40,245 nt of DNA from JAZKDW01 sp040387375 (lineage in GTDB: Bacteria > Pseudomonadota > Gammaproteobacteria > Burkholderiales > Burkholderiaceae_D): contig JAZKDW010000044.1 in NCBI GenBank assembly GCA_040387375.1, positions 1 through 40,245 of the forward strand. Direction: 5' to 3'. The notes under the pieces are model-generated. The model saw only the letters and a list, made by a program, of their open reading frames with translations. It had not been told where the DNA came from and searched no databases. Both the position numbers and the translations under genes were made by a program. Shown piece after piece: positions 17,381 through 26,028 of this stretch; the stretch's first letter is position 1, and each line of letters begins with the position of its first letter.

Positions 17381-18463
17381 TTAACCCAGGTTCTTGACGA
17401 TATGCGGACCGATCATGTTGGCCACCGGGAGGGGCAGGCGCTGCCACATCTTGATGAACAATTGGTATTTTGGATTGAGCGGATTGTTGTCCGGCATTTC
17501 CTGTGCCGTGTGCAACTGGTATTCATAGTGCAGCGGCTGCGGCTCGAAACCCCAGTTTTTCTTGAAGTCGAAGGCGCCGGTGCCGAGCTTGCTGCGGCCG
17601 AAGTCGAACACCTTGTAGCCGCGCTCGCAGGCGCGCCGCATCAGTTCCCAGTACATGAAATCATTGCCGGCGACGTCGCGCGCTTCGCTGGTGCCGCCGC
17701 CGTAGTAGGGCAATACCTCATCGCGGAAATAAAAACTCATCACGCTGCTGACCGTGCGGCCATCCTTGGTGATGGTCAGTACTTCACAATCGTCGGCGAA
17801 GGTTTCCTTCAGCAGCCGGAAATATTTTTTGGAAAAGACGGGTGTGCCCAGTCTATGCACACTGGCCGCGTAGGCGCCGAAAAAACGGTCGACATCCTGG
17901 TCGATGCTGCCTTCCAGGCCGGCCTTGATTCCCTTGCGCACCATCGCGCGCTGCTTGCGCGGTATCGCCAGCATGTTCTTCTCAGGGTCGGGGTCCATTA
18001 CCTTGCGAAAGGTGACGTACAAATCCTTCTTGAGCCAATCATCATGCTGCGGTGCGATGTTGTGGTATTCAAGATGCCCCACTTTCAACTTGGCCGCCAG
18101 GTCCTGCGCGGCGCGATCGAGTGCCTGCCTGGCAGGCTCGGACTCCGCCGCGATGCCGCCGTACACGCAGAAGGGCAGGGAGCTCAGCGAATGGCCAAAC
18201 AGCCGGCTCTTTATTTCGGCCAGGCCGATCACACCTTCAATCCGGCCGTTCGATTCCGCATACATGAACCAGGTCTTGTGGCCGAAGGCGCGCTCGATCA
18301 CTGTCTGCCATCCAGCGCGGTGAAAGAAGGTCGCTTCAGGACAGCGCATGACAAATTCATCCCAACGGGACAAATCCTCAGGCTTCAATAATTTGATCAC
18401 AGGTGCGGCGGATGCGGCAGTCAAGGTGTCCTGAACCGGAAGCTCGTCTACTATTGAATTCAT
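17381..18463 (-). CDS. FemAB-like protein, XrtA/PEP-CTERM system-associated (TIGR03019-like)
   Basis: This 360-residue member of the GNAT-related FemAB superfamily has two halves: WDEFVMRCPEATFFHRAGWQ in the first, and KQRAMVRKGIKAGLEGSIDQ with VSSVMSFYFRDEVLPYYGGG in the second. Such proteins transfer aminoacyl groups from tRNA, or other acyl groups, to amino acceptors. In XrtA loci the acceptor is unproven and may be an amino sugar of the polymer. The C-terminal FDFGRSKLGTGAFDFKKNWG matches the family. The ATG overlaps the upstream deacetylase stop by four bases. It is cytoplasmic, and no odd features were seen. Confidence 0.92.
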   Translation of the reverse strand: MNSIVDELPVQDTLTAASAAPVIKLLKPEDLSRWDEFVMRCPEATFFHRAGWQTVIERAFGHKTWFMYAESNGRIEGVIGLAEIKSRLFGHSLSSLPFCVYGGIAAESEPARQALDRAAQDLAAKLKVGHLEYHNIAPQHDDWLKKDLYVTFRKVMDPDPEKNMLAIPRKQRAMVRKGIKAGLEGSIDQDVDRFFGAYAASVHRLGTPVFSKKYFRLLKETFADDCEVLTITKDGRTVSSVMSFYFRDEVLPYYGGGTSEARDVAGNDFMYWELMRRACERGYKVFDFGRSKLGTGAFDFKKNWGFEPQPLHYEYQLHTAQEMPDNNPLNPKYQLFIKMWQRLPLPVANMIGPHIVKNLG

Positions 18464-19308
18464 TGTTTACTCAGAAAAATGCGGTCCATGCGATCCCACT
18501 GGAAGTCATGCGTCAGGGCCTTGATGCGGGATTCCATGCGATCAAGATTGACGTAATGGCGGAACCGGGTTTTCATGCCGATGTTCTGCTGGCGCGGCTG
18601 GCCCGGGTCGAGTTCCCATGGATGAAAGTAGAAAATCGCGGGCTGCGCGTCCTGGTCATTCACACGCCGCATCAGCCAGCGCGACACCGAATAGGGCAGC
18701 AGGCGGAAATAACCGCCGCCGCCTGCCGGCAGGTTGCGCTGCATCAGCCGCACGGTGGTGATCGGCACTTCCAGCAAGCCGTCCTTGCCGTTCGGATAAA
18801 AGGCAAAACGCGGCGCATCCGGCATCCCATAATGATCATGCTGGATAGGATAAATGCTTGAGCTGTAGCGGTAACCGGCCTTCAGCAGCGAGTCGAGCGC
18901 CCACAGGTTACCGGTGCCGATTGAAAAACTCGGCGCCCGGTAACCGGTGACGGTCTGGCCGCCGATATCTTCCAGCAAGGCCTTGCTGCGGGTGATGTCG
19001 TCGTTGAATTCCGCAGCGTTCTGGTCGGACGCTCTCAGATGCCCGTAGCCGTGGCTGGCGAGTTCATGACCGTCATCGACAATCCGCCGCACCATCGCGG
19101 GATAACGTTCGGCGATCCAGCCCAGCGTAAAAAACGTCGCCTTCACTTCTTTTTCGTTGAGCAGCGCCAGGATGCGATCGATGTTTGCTTCCACCCTGCA
19201 CGACATGGTCGGCCAGCTGTCGCGCGAGATATAGGGAGCAAAGGCCGACACCTGGAAATAATCCTCAACGTCGATCGTCATTGCATTGCGTATTTGTATT
19301 GTGGACAT
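18460..19308 (-). CDS. XrtA system polysaccharide deacetylase, DUF3473 type
   Basis: This 282-residue NodB-fold deacetylase has the XrtA-associated C-terminal extension (DUF3473). AMTIDVEDYFQVSAF (9-23) carries the metal-binding and base aspartates, HGYGH (86-90) the histidine ligands, YRAPSFSIG the third motif, and AIFYFHPWELDPGQP the DUF3473 signature. It is expected to de-N-acetylate the polymer or a lipid-linked precursor. The ATG at 19308 is preferred to an extended frame reaching 19392, because AGAGGGAC lies just upstream of it and family members start near this point. The gap to the epimerase stop is 32 bases. Since WecB upstream makes UDP-ManNAc, a ManNAc- or GlcNAc-containing target is plausible. 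Confidence 0.92.
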   Translation of the reverse strand: MSTIQIRNAMTIDVEDYFQVSAFAPYISRDSWPTMSCRVEANIDRILALLNEKEVKATFFTLGWIAERYPAMVRRIVDDGHELASHGYGHLRASDQNAAEFNDDITRSKALLEDIGGQTVTGYRAPSFSIGTGNLWALDSLLKAGYRYSSSIYPIQHDHYGMPDAPRFAFYPNGKDGLLEVPITTVRLMQRNLPAGGGGYFRLLPYSVSRWLMRRVNDQDAQPAIFYFHPWELDPGQPRQQNIGMKTRFRHYVNLDRMESRIKALTHDFQWDRMDRIFLSKQ

Positions 19309-19340
19309 GAGTCCCTCTTTATTGACGCTTAACTGATTGC

Positions 19341-20525
19341 TTATTGTGCAGACTCGTTTGGCAACACCTTCGTAAAACCGCATTCCGCCCACTGGCGAAT
19401 TATCTGCGCAATTCTTACCGCGGCCTTGCCATCCCAGAATTCCGGTACCCGGCCGGCTTTGCCGCCGGTGCGCATGATGTCTTCAAACGCGGTCAGGATG
19501 CCTGCCGGATCCTGGCCCGCCATGGTGTTGGTGCCTTCATCCACGGTAATCGGCCGTTCGGTATTGTTCCGGAGCGTGATGCATGGCACACCCAGCGCGG
19601 TGGTCTCTTCCTGGATGCCGCCTGAATCGGTCAGGACCACACGCGCATCTTTCATCAGACCCAGCATTTCCAGATATCCCATTGGCGGCAACTTCAGGAT
19701 TTCCGGTACGTCGATCAGTTCGCTCAAGCCGAATTTCTCAACCATCGCACGCGTGCGCGGATGCATCGGGAAGATGACGCGCAGCTTTTTGCTGATTGTC
19801 AGCGTCGTTTCGAGCAGCGCCCGCAGTACCACCGGATCATCCACATTGGACGGGCGGTGCATGGTGAGCACCGCATAATCCTTCTGGTCACCGAGAAAAG
19901 AAGGCTGGTCTGCCTGCCGCGCGATGTGCGAGACGGGAACCGCTTTTTCCAGGTTGCGCAGCAAGGTGTCGATCATCACGTTGCCGACAAAATGGATGCG
20001 GGCATCGTCTATGCCTTCGCGCAAAAGATTGGCGCGGCCGGTGCGTTCGGTAATGAACAGCAGGTCGGAAATCTGGTCCGTCAGGATGCGGTTGATCTCT
20101 TCCGGCATCGCGCGGTCGAAGCTGCGCAAGCCGGCTTCGACATGAATGACCGGAATGCCTTTCTTGACTGCCACCAGCGCGCAGGCGATGGTGGAGTTGA
20201 CGTCGCCCACCACCAGGATTGCCGATGGCTGCATCTCGTCGAGCACCGGTTCGAAGCGGCGCATCACATCCGCGGTCTGCACCGCATGACTGCCCGATCC
20301 GACTTCGAGGTTGATGTCCGGCGCCGGGATGCCAAGCGCTGCGAAAATCTGGTCATTCATCGCTTCGTCGTAATGCTGGCCGGTATGCAGCAGGCTTACG
20401 GAGAAACCCGGTCCGAGTTCATTCAGGGCCGCAATGATCGGCGCCATTTTCATGAAGTTGGGACGCGCTCCCACGATGCACAGGATGCTGTGCGGCTTGA
20501 CGACGGCTACGATAGGCGTGGACAT
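19341..20525 (-). CDS. wecB: UDP-N-acetylglucosamine 2-epimerase (non-hydrolysing)
   Basis: This 394-residue cytoplasmic enzyme interconverts UDP-GlcNAc and UDP-ManNAc. Motifs in order are VGARPNFMK (18-26), HTGQHYD (47-53), GDVNS (107-111), HVEAGLRS (128-135) and PEEINR (141-146), then LTDSGGIQEE in the second Rossmann domain, which binds UDP. The glutamate and histidine residues of the catalytic cleft are all present. The length is normal for the family. The ATG overlaps the upstream ATPase stop by one base. Its presence predicts ManNAc or a derivative in the exopolysaccharide. Confidence 0.95.
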   Translation of the reverse strand: MSTPIVAVVKPHSILCIVGARPNFMKMAPIIAALNELGPGFSVSLLHTGQHYDEAMNDQIFAALGIPAPDINLEVGSGSHAVQTADVMRRFEPVLDEMQPSAILVVGDVNSTIACALVAVKKGIPVIHVEAGLRSFDRAMPEEINRILTDQISDLLFITERTGRANLLREGIDDARIHFVGNVMIDTLLRNLEKAVPVSHIARQADQPSFLGDQKDYAVLTMHRPSNVDDPVVLRALLETTLTISKKLRVIFPMHPRTRAMVEKFGLSELIDVPEILKLPPMGYLEMLGLMKDARVVLTDSGGIQEETTALGVPCITLRNNTERPITVDEGTNTMAGQDPAGILTAFEDIMRTGGKAGRVPEFWDGKAAVRIAQIIRQWAECGFTKVLPNESAQ

Positions 20526-21535
20526 CAGTTATGTTCTTCCGGCAGGTTCTTGATTTTGGATGACCAGAGTATTTTCTTGAGCGCGTCGATTACCGACTGC
20601 ATCGCACGCTCCATCTTGGCCATTCTTTCATCCATGTATTCGAGACCGCTGGACGGCAATTCAATCGACTGCGATGGCAGTTCGCCGAAACCCGCATCCG
20701 GCTCCTGCTGCCCGTCCGGCAATTTGTATTCCTGCTCGATATCGCTGATGACTTCCGCGACATGGGATTGATTCAATTCATGCAGTTCTTCGAGATAGCC
20801 CATCAATAACAGGCGGTCGCACAGCGAATTGATCTTGCGTGGAATGCCGCCGGTGAATTCATGGATGGCCGCGAAAGCGTCGTCGCTCAGCACAGGATCG
20901 TTATTCCAGCCCACGGTGTGCAGGCGATGTTCGATGTAGGTGCGCGTTTCGCCAGCGTCCATCGGGCCGAGGTGATAGGTCGCAATCACACGTTGCCGCA
21001 ACTGCTGCATGCTCTGGCTCAGCAGTGTTTTCCGGAATTCCGGCTGGCCCAGCAGGAAGGTTTGCAGCAGCGAGTTTTCGTTGGTCTGGAAATTCGACAG
21101 CATGCGCAGTTCTTCCACCGTTTGCTGGCTCAGGTTTTGCGCCTCATCCACCACGAGCAATGCCCGCTTGCCTTCCTGGTCGCACTGGCGCAGGAATTTT
21201 TCGATCCGCGTCAGCAGGATGGCCTTGCTGCCATCTTCCACCGGCAGGCCAAACGCGGCAGCAACCATTTTCAGCGTATCTTCGGAGCTCAGATGGGTAT
21301 TCACAATCTGCGCAGCGACGATCTTGCTCGAATCCAGGTCCTTGAACAGGTTGCGGACCAGAGTTGTTTTGCCGGCGCCGACTTCACCGGTGATCACAAT
21401 GAAACCTTCGCCTTGCGACAGGCCGTATTCGAGATAGGCCATGGCGCGCTTGTGGCCCTTGCTGCCGAAGAAAAAGCGCGGATCGGGCTTTAGTTGAAAT
21501 GGTTTCGCGCTGAGACCGTAATAGGCTTCGTACAT
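20525..21535 (-). CDS. XrtA-associated AAA ATPase (TIGR03015-like, ExeA/GspA-like)
   Basis: This 336-residue ATPase starts MYEAYYGLSAKPFQLKPDPR, as in ExeA-like proteins. Walker A is GEVGAGKTT (50-58), Walker B LLVVDEAQ (126-133), and the sensor/lid region includes IHEFTGGIPRKINSLCDRLL. The C-terminal 80 residues are charged and may pair with another component. Such ATPases are a constant part of XrtA loci; a role in powering assembly or export is inferred by analogy with ExeA, which works with secretin machinery. A clean site (CAGGAGCCAG) precedes the ATG. The gene follows the beta-barrel gene by 16 bases. Confidence 0.92.
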   Translation of the reverse strand: MYEAYYGLSAKPFQLKPDPRFFFGSKGHKRAMAYLEYGLSQGEGFIVITGEVGAGKTTLVRNLFKDLDSSKIVAAQIVNTHLSSEDTLKMVAAAFGLPVEDGSKAILLTRIEKFLRQCDQEGKRALLVVDEAQNLSQQTVEELRMLSNFQTNENSLLQTFLLGQPEFRKTLLSQSMQQLRQRVIATYHLGPMDAGETRTYIEHRLHTVGWNNDPVLSDDAFAAIHEFTGGIPRKINSLCDRLLLMGYLEELHELNQSHVAEVISDIEQEYKLPDGQQEPDAGFGELPSQSIELPSSGLEYMDERMAKMERAMQSVIDALKKILWSSKIKNLPEEHN

Positions 21536-21551
21536 CTGGCTCCTGACTCCA

Positions 21552-23114
21552 CTAGAATTTCATTAAAACCGACGCGGCAATTGCGTTTTCGTTATAGGCG
21601 CCCGTTACGTCTGAAGACTGACGTGCGTGCCGCACTTCAACGATGCCGCTGAGCTTCGGTTGAAATCTTTTTGACATTGACACGCTGACGAGCTTGAGGT
21701 CTTGCTCCGCCCCGGTGGTTCTGAACTTTGTACGCGCATAAGAGGCGTTGAAATTGACGTTTGTCAATGGTGTCACCTTCCAGGTCCACAATGCGTTCGC
21801 GCCTCGCTGGCGGGTATTCGTGGTGGCTGTCTGGTTGATGCCGACAAATCCCTCCGCATTATTGGCCACGACTTGCGGATCGCGGAGCAGGTCGAACACA
21901 CTGAGCACCACCGTATTTTTCGCGCCGGTAATGGCAACCGATGCCTGCAAGCTTTTTTGCAGGAAAATCTGGTTGGTAAAATAATTCACTGGCTGGCTGA
22001 GCGATGGCGGCAATCCGGTACGCGCAATAAAGTCATCCACTTCCTGCTGGCGCAGCGCCGCATCAGGCTGGCGCGACAGCAAGAGGCTGTTTAAAAAATC
22101 CGAGGTGCTGATGGTGGTTGGAAGCACCAGCTGCGATTGGGTGGTGGTGATGTCTTCGGCGTACTTCACGCGCCAGACCGACTGCCGGCTGCGCAGGCTG
22201 GTATCCAGTGAATAAGCGCTTCCATACAGGCGTCTGCCGGCGCTGGCGGCGATGCTGGTCCGCTCCGTCGGCCGCCATGCAAACCCGCCTGAATACGAGG
22301 GGCCCGCAGCATCGCCAATGATAGTGCTGTAGTTATATTTTTCGTATCCGGTCGATGCGGTCAGATTGAACTGCGGCGTGACAACGTATTGCAGGTTGAG
22401 TGACGACTTCGAGAAGTCCGCATCCTGCGCATCATTGAGCCGGATTTTCTGGCTGGAATGGCTGATGCCCCAGCCTAAAGTGCGGAAGGCAGGTCCGCTG
22501 TTCAGGGACAATGAAATGCCATCGGTCTGGCTGGTCGCCAGCGCGGTGTCCGCGCTAACCTTGCTATGGGTGTAGCGCAGCTCGGATGTCGCCGTGCTGC
22601 CGAAGTTATGGCGCAGGTAGGGACTGATCAGATATGTTTTAACGGTGGTGCGATTGTCGGTAACGCTGATATTCGATGTCGCTTGCGATCCTACCGGGGA
22701 AATGTTCTGCTGGTTGACGGACGCCGTGGTGTCGAGAAACAGCAAATCCTCAATCAGTTCCGCCTTCGCCCCGGCATCGAGGTCATGCTGCAAACGGTTG
22801 CCAGCGGTGCCATTGGCATAATTGTAGAAACGCATGGCATAACCGAGGTTGAGCTTCAGGCGCGGGCCGTCGGCGGTAATACTTACTCCGGGAGCCAGTT
22901 CCGTAACAAAGTCGCCCTTTTCCGCGCCACTTGGCGCCAGCCGGACATTGTCCGTATAAGTCGTTCGCACGGTCGCTTCGGGCACGATGCGTAATTCGGC
23001 GCCAAGCGCGTAGGGCGAAAACACCATCGTTGCCAGGGCAACGGTTGATGTCAGGGGAAAAGATCGCTTGCGAATTTCATCGACCCGCAAGCCTTTAGCC
23101 ATAATAAAATCCAT
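21552..23114 (-). CDS. PEP-CTERM system-associated outer membrane beta-barrel protein (TIGR03016-like)
   Basis: This protein of about 520 residues is probably the outer-membrane pore or scaffold for polymer export. A basic N-terminus followed by PLTSTVALATMVFSPYALGA forms a signal peptide. The mature part is rich in alternating hydrophobic strands with aromatic girdles (ELRIVPEATVRTTYTDNVRL, LNLGYAMRFYNYANG) and ends in a phenylalanine (SVLMKF), the usual beta-barrel assembly signal. The start is taken as the ATG at 23114, which has GGGGGTG at proper spacing; a GTG three codons upstream is too close to that site. The gene overlaps the end of the kinase gene by 20 bases. Confidence 0.9.
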   Translation of the reverse strand: MDFIMAKGLRVDEIRKRSFPLTSTVALATMVFSPYALGAELRIVPEATVRTTYTDNVRLAPSGAEKGDFVTELAPGVSITADGPRLKLNLGYAMRFYNYANGTAGNRLQHDLDAGAKAELIEDLLFLDTTASVNQQNISPVGSQATSNISVTDNRTTVKTYLISPYLRHNFGSTATSELRYTHSKVSADTALATSQTDGISLSLNSGPAFRTLGWGISHSSQKIRLNDAQDADFSKSSLNLQYVVTPQFNLTASTGYEKYNYSTIIGDAAGPSYSGGFAWRPTERTSIAASAGRRLYGSAYSLDTSLRSRQSVWRVKYAEDITTTQSQLVLPTTISTSDFLNSLLLSRQPDAALRQQEVDDFIARTGLPPSLSQPVNYFTNQIFLQKSLQASVAITGAKNTVVLSVFDLLRDPQVVANNAEGFVGINQTATTNTRQRGANALWTWKVTPLTNVNFNASYARTKFRTTGAEQDLKLVSVSMSKRFQPKLSGIVEVRHARQSSDVTGAYNENAIAASVLMKF

Positions 23115-24048
23115 ATTTTTCACCCCCTGGAAATGCGTTTGCCTTGTTATAGATCAGGTTGACGTTCGGGCAGGATTCCAGTTGATGAAGTGCGTTCTTG
23201 ACCGCTTTCTGGGTTGTCTTTTCCGCTTCGATCACCATGACGATCTGTCCCATCTGACTTGCCAGCACACTCGCTTCCGTGGTCAGGAGCAGGGGCGGTG
23301 AGTCGAAGATCACGATACGGTCTGCGTAGCGGGCGGATATCTCATCGAGAAGTGTGCGCATGGCCTGGCTGGCCAGCAGCTCGGTGGCATGGCGGTGACT
23401 GGTGCCGGCGGGCAGGATGCTGAGTGTATCGACGTTCGTTTTCAGCATGACGTCGGCAACATCCAGGTTGCGGTCCAGCAGGACATCCATCAGGCCGGCG
23501 CCCGCTTTCAAGCCCAGGTTGCGCAGGATCGATGGCCGCGCGACGTCGGCGTCGACCAGCAAAACGGTATGGTCGAGTTCCATTGCGATGCTGATCGCCA
23601 GGTTAATCGCGCAAAAGGTTTTTCCTTCCCCGGGCAATGAACTGGTGACCATGATCAGATTGCTGCGTTTGGACGGTATTGCATCTTTTTTGAACGCCTT
23701 GTCGATCAGGGTACGCTTGATTGCCCTGAATTCCTCCGCCACCGCGCTACGTCCGCCGTCCGGCGTCACCATGCCCATCTCATGCAGCTTATCGAGGTTG
23801 AGTTCGACCACCCTGGAAGACGGCGTTGGCTGCTTGATCTTTGGCGCTTCAGTGACTACAGGACGTTCTGCGATGACAGCGGACTCGGGCGCAATAGCGC
23901 GGTCGGCAGCGGCAGCACGCTCGACGAGCGTGCGCCGTTCCTTTGCCGCGATCAAGGGTTCCGCGTCTGCGCCCGCAACATCGGGGCTGACGTCCTTTTC
24001 TCCCTTGCCACGCCCTAGTCTGCCGACTGCTTTTTCAATTATGCTCAC
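23095..24048 (-). CDS. XrtA-associated tyrosine autokinase (BY-kinase, TIGR03018-like)
   Basis: This 317-residue cytoplasmic BY-kinase partners the chain-length determinant. Walker A is SSLPGEGKT (136-144), Walker A' LLVDADVARPS (163-173) and Walker B FDSPP (248-252). The N-terminal 80 residues are a variable linker. The C-terminus YGFYYG has three tyrosines, a short version of the tyrosine cluster that is phosphorylated in Wzc/CpsD proteins. It lacks the membrane domain, so it is of the split type (membrane adaptor plus kinase). The start is GTG at 24048 with TAGGAG seven bases upstream. A 91-bp gap separates it from the chain-length gene. Confidence 0.93.
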   Translation of the reverse strand: MSIIEKAVGRLGRGKGEKDVSPDVAGADAEPLIAAKERRTLVERAAAADRAIAPESAVIAERPVVTEAPKIKQPTPSSRVVELNLDKLHEMGMVTPDGGRSAVAEEFRAIKRTLIDKAFKKDAIPSKRSNLIMVTSSLPGEGKTFCAINLAISIAMELDHTVLLVDADVARPSILRNLGLKAGAGLMDVLLDRNLDVADVMLKTNVDTLSILPAGTSHRHATELLASQAMRTLLDEISARYADRIVIFDSPPLLLTTEASVLASQMGQIVMVIEAEKTTQKAVKNALHQLESCPNVNLIYNKANAFPGGEKYGFYYG

Positions 24049-24139
24049 CGCAACTCCTAAATTTTCGCTTCCGATTTTTACTTCTTATTGCTCAAGCCTG
24101 GTGTCCGCAGACTTGCGGCTCGCATTCCGGCGCCCCGGC

Positions 24140-25684
24140 TCAGGATTTGAGCAACATCATTGCCATCGCCCCGCTAAACAGCACAAGCAGTACGGCAAAA
24201 GAGCTGCCGAACGCCAGCATGCTGCGTCTGCGCCGCTGCTTCTCATGGTCGGTCCAATTCATGGATACCGAACCCAACACTGGAAGCGAGGTAATTTCCC
24301 GCAACTGCGCATGACTGAGGAAGGTCGGGCGTACCTGGCTTACCAGCAATGCAAAGCCCAGACCCGCCAGCAAGGCGGCTGCAAAGACGATACCGAACAG
24401 CCGCGGACGATTCGGACCGACTGGCTTGAGCGGAACGGTAGGCGGATCGATGATGCGGAACGACATCATTTCAGTCGTGGCGCTGAGGCTGCCGGACAAT
24501 TTTGCGGCCTCGCGGCTCGAAATGAGTTTTTCGTAATTTGTCTTGTTTATTTCATAATCGCGGTTGAGCTGCGCTAACTGGGATTCGACTTCCGGCGCCG
24601 CATTGCTCAGTGCCCGCAGGCTGGCATTGCGGGAAGCATATTCATCTACCCGCGCCCTCATTGAGGCCACTCGTGCCTCGGCATCGGACAGCGCAACTTT
24701 AAGCTGCTGCAGCACCGGACTATAATTTCTCCCGATGCTGCCGGTGCTGGTTGGCCCCTGTTGTTTTGCTTCTTCGGCCCTGCGTGCCTCAAGCTGGGTG
24801 ATCAGGCGTCTGGTCGAGACGACATCGGGATGGGCTTCCGTGTACTGGAGGCGAAATGCATCCAGGTTTTTTGTCAGGGTCTTGATGCGCTCGTCGAGTT
24901 CAGGGTTGACGCCAACAACCGCTTTCTCGTTTTCAGCAACTTTGCCGACTGGCTCTTCACTGGCAATTTGCCGTCTTACCGAGTTGCGTGCCTGCTCGGC
25001 TTCCGCCAGTTCCAGACGCGCCTGGCTCAATTGTCCAGCCGATTCGGCTAGTTTTCCGTTGTAATCGCCGGTTTTCCCGGAGACCAGCAGGCTGCTGTTC
25101 TTCAATTTGAATTCTTTCATCGCATTTTCCGCAGCGATGAGTTTTTCTTCATATTGCTTGATTTGCTGATCGATAAACCGCACGGCATTGGCCGAGTCCT
25201 GCTTTTTGTCGCCAAAACTGCCTTCGATGAAAATGGTCAGCAAGGACTGAACGACGCTTTTTGCGACTTTCGGATCGGCATTGTTGTACGTGATGGTATA
25301 GATATCATTGGTGATGGTTCCGCCAATCTTGATCTCTTTCATCAAATCAGTGACAACCGTTTCCGCGTCCTTGGCCGACTTGGTTTTGAGATCCAGATCC
25401 GCCATGCGTACGACACGTTCGACATTCGGGCGGCTCAGCAGAGTGCGGCTCATGATCGAGACCTGCTGCTCAACATTCGGAATCGTGGTCATTCCGGACA
25501 GCAAAGGCTTGAGCAGGCTTTCCGTGTCGACGAATACCCGCGCCGAGGCTTGATAGTTATCCGGGAGCTTGTAAATCGTGAGCCATCCACCAATAAGAAT
25601 GACCCATGAAACGGCCATGAAGTACCAACGGTGTTTCCAGATTCCCTTAAAAAAGGAAAGTAGCTGGGTAATCAGTTCCTCCAT
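24140..25684 (-). CDS. XrtA system polysaccharide chain-length determinant (Wzz/GumC-like, TIGR03007-like)
   Basis: This 514-residue inner-membrane protein has the PCP architecture. An N-terminal Wzz domain holds the first membrane helix (WYFMAVSWVILIGGWLTIYK), a long periplasmic coiled-coil region spans about 150-400, and there is a proline-rich segment before the second helix (RIIDPPTVPLKPVGPNRPRL, then a glycine-rich helix). A third hydrophobic stretch closes the C-terminus (FAVLLVLFSGAMAMMLL). It would set polymer length together with the autokinase encoded next. It is the first gene of the 17-gene minus-strand run, with the ATG preceded by CGGGAGC. The promoter should lie in the AT-rich 25685-26028 region. 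Confidence 0.93.
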   Translation of the reverse strand: MEELITQLLSFFKGIWKHRWYFMAVSWVILIGGWLTIYKLPDNYQASARVFVDTESLLKPLLSGMTTIPNVEQQVSIMSRTLLSRPNVERVVRMADLDLKTKSAKDAETVVTDLMKEIKIGGTITNDIYTITYNNADPKVAKSVVQSLLTIFIEGSFGDKKQDSANAVRFIDQQIKQYEEKLIAAENAMKEFKLKNSSLLVSGKTGDYNGKLAESAGQLSQARLELAEAEQARNSVRRQIASEEPVGKVAENEKAVVGVNPELDERIKTLTKNLDAFRLQYTEAHPDVVSTRRLITQLEARRAEEAKQQGPTSTGSIGRNYSPVLQQLKVALSDAEARVASMRARVDEYASRNASLRALSNAAPEVESQLAQLNRDYEINKTNYEKLISSREAAKLSGSLSATTEMMSFRIIDPPTVPLKPVGPNRPRLFGIVFAAALLAGLGFALLVSQVRPTFLSHAQLREITSLPVLGSVSMNWTDHEKQRRRRSMLAFGSSFAVLLVLFSGAMAMMLLKS

Positions 25685-25804
25685 CTTGCAAAGCTCCCGG
25701 TATCGGCACTGCTAAAAAATCGGACAACATGTCGCGGTTGAAAATAATTCCAACAAGGATGTGTCAGGAATTATACTCACTATTGCTCCAAAGCATTAAC
25801 TTCT

Positions 25805-25900
25805 TGCGCTAATGCGCAGGATCATGTAGGAGGTTCGAATTGCGTGATTATAAATAAAAATCCTTCTTCCTTTGTTAATAGAATTGATTCTTTCCTATAG
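25805..25900 (+). other. Hairpin, strong Shine-Dalgarno and 18-codon frame in the divergent promoter region
   Basis: TGCGC-TAAT-GCGCA (25805-25818) is a small perfect hairpin. AGGAGG follows (25828-25833), and a GTG at 25844 opens an 18-codon frame ending at TAG 25898-25900 (it begins MIINKNPSSF). A near-consensus ribosome site with nothing obvious to translate suggests a leader peptide or small RNA ahead of the export gene, or chance. No similar peptide is known to me. Confidence 0.2.
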
Positions 25901-25901
25901 A
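25872..25901 (+). promoter_or_regulatory. Weak sigma-70-like promoter candidate for the export gene
   Basis: TTGTTA (25872-25877) and TATAGA (25896-25901) are separated by 18 bases, each matching the consensus at four of six positions. It lies about 130 bases upstream of the export gene start. In an AT-rich region this could be chance. Confidence 0.25.
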
Positions 25902-25945
25902 ATATGAAAAATTCAATAAAGTGCGCTAATCGGATTTGTGCCAGA

Positions 25946-25966
25946 TTATAAGATCAAATCTTATAA
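25946..25966. promoter_or_regulatory. Perfect 9-bp palindrome in the divergent promoter region, operator candidate
   Basis: TTATAAGAT and ATCTTATAA face each other across CAA. On the minus strand the left arm is part of TATAAT (25945-25950 on the plus strand), a perfect -10 hexamer directed toward the chain-length gene, but the -35 is poor. A dimeric regulator bound here could control both the 17-gene operon and the divergent export gene. The protein is unknown. Confidence 0.4.
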
Positions 25967-26028
25967 ATTTAGCCAAATATCCGTAGTTGGCTTGCGGTGC
26001 CGTCATAACCATTGCTAGAGGAAACCAC

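Noticed and set aside
17375..18391. A 338-codon plus-strand frame opposite the FemAB-like gene
   Set aside because: It covers the FemAB-like gene almost exactly, and the minus-strand product has clear family motifs.
19761..20771. A 336-codon plus-strand frame opposite wecB and the ATPase gene
   Set aside because: It is the mirror of well-supported minus-strand genes, has shadow-like composition and no domain.
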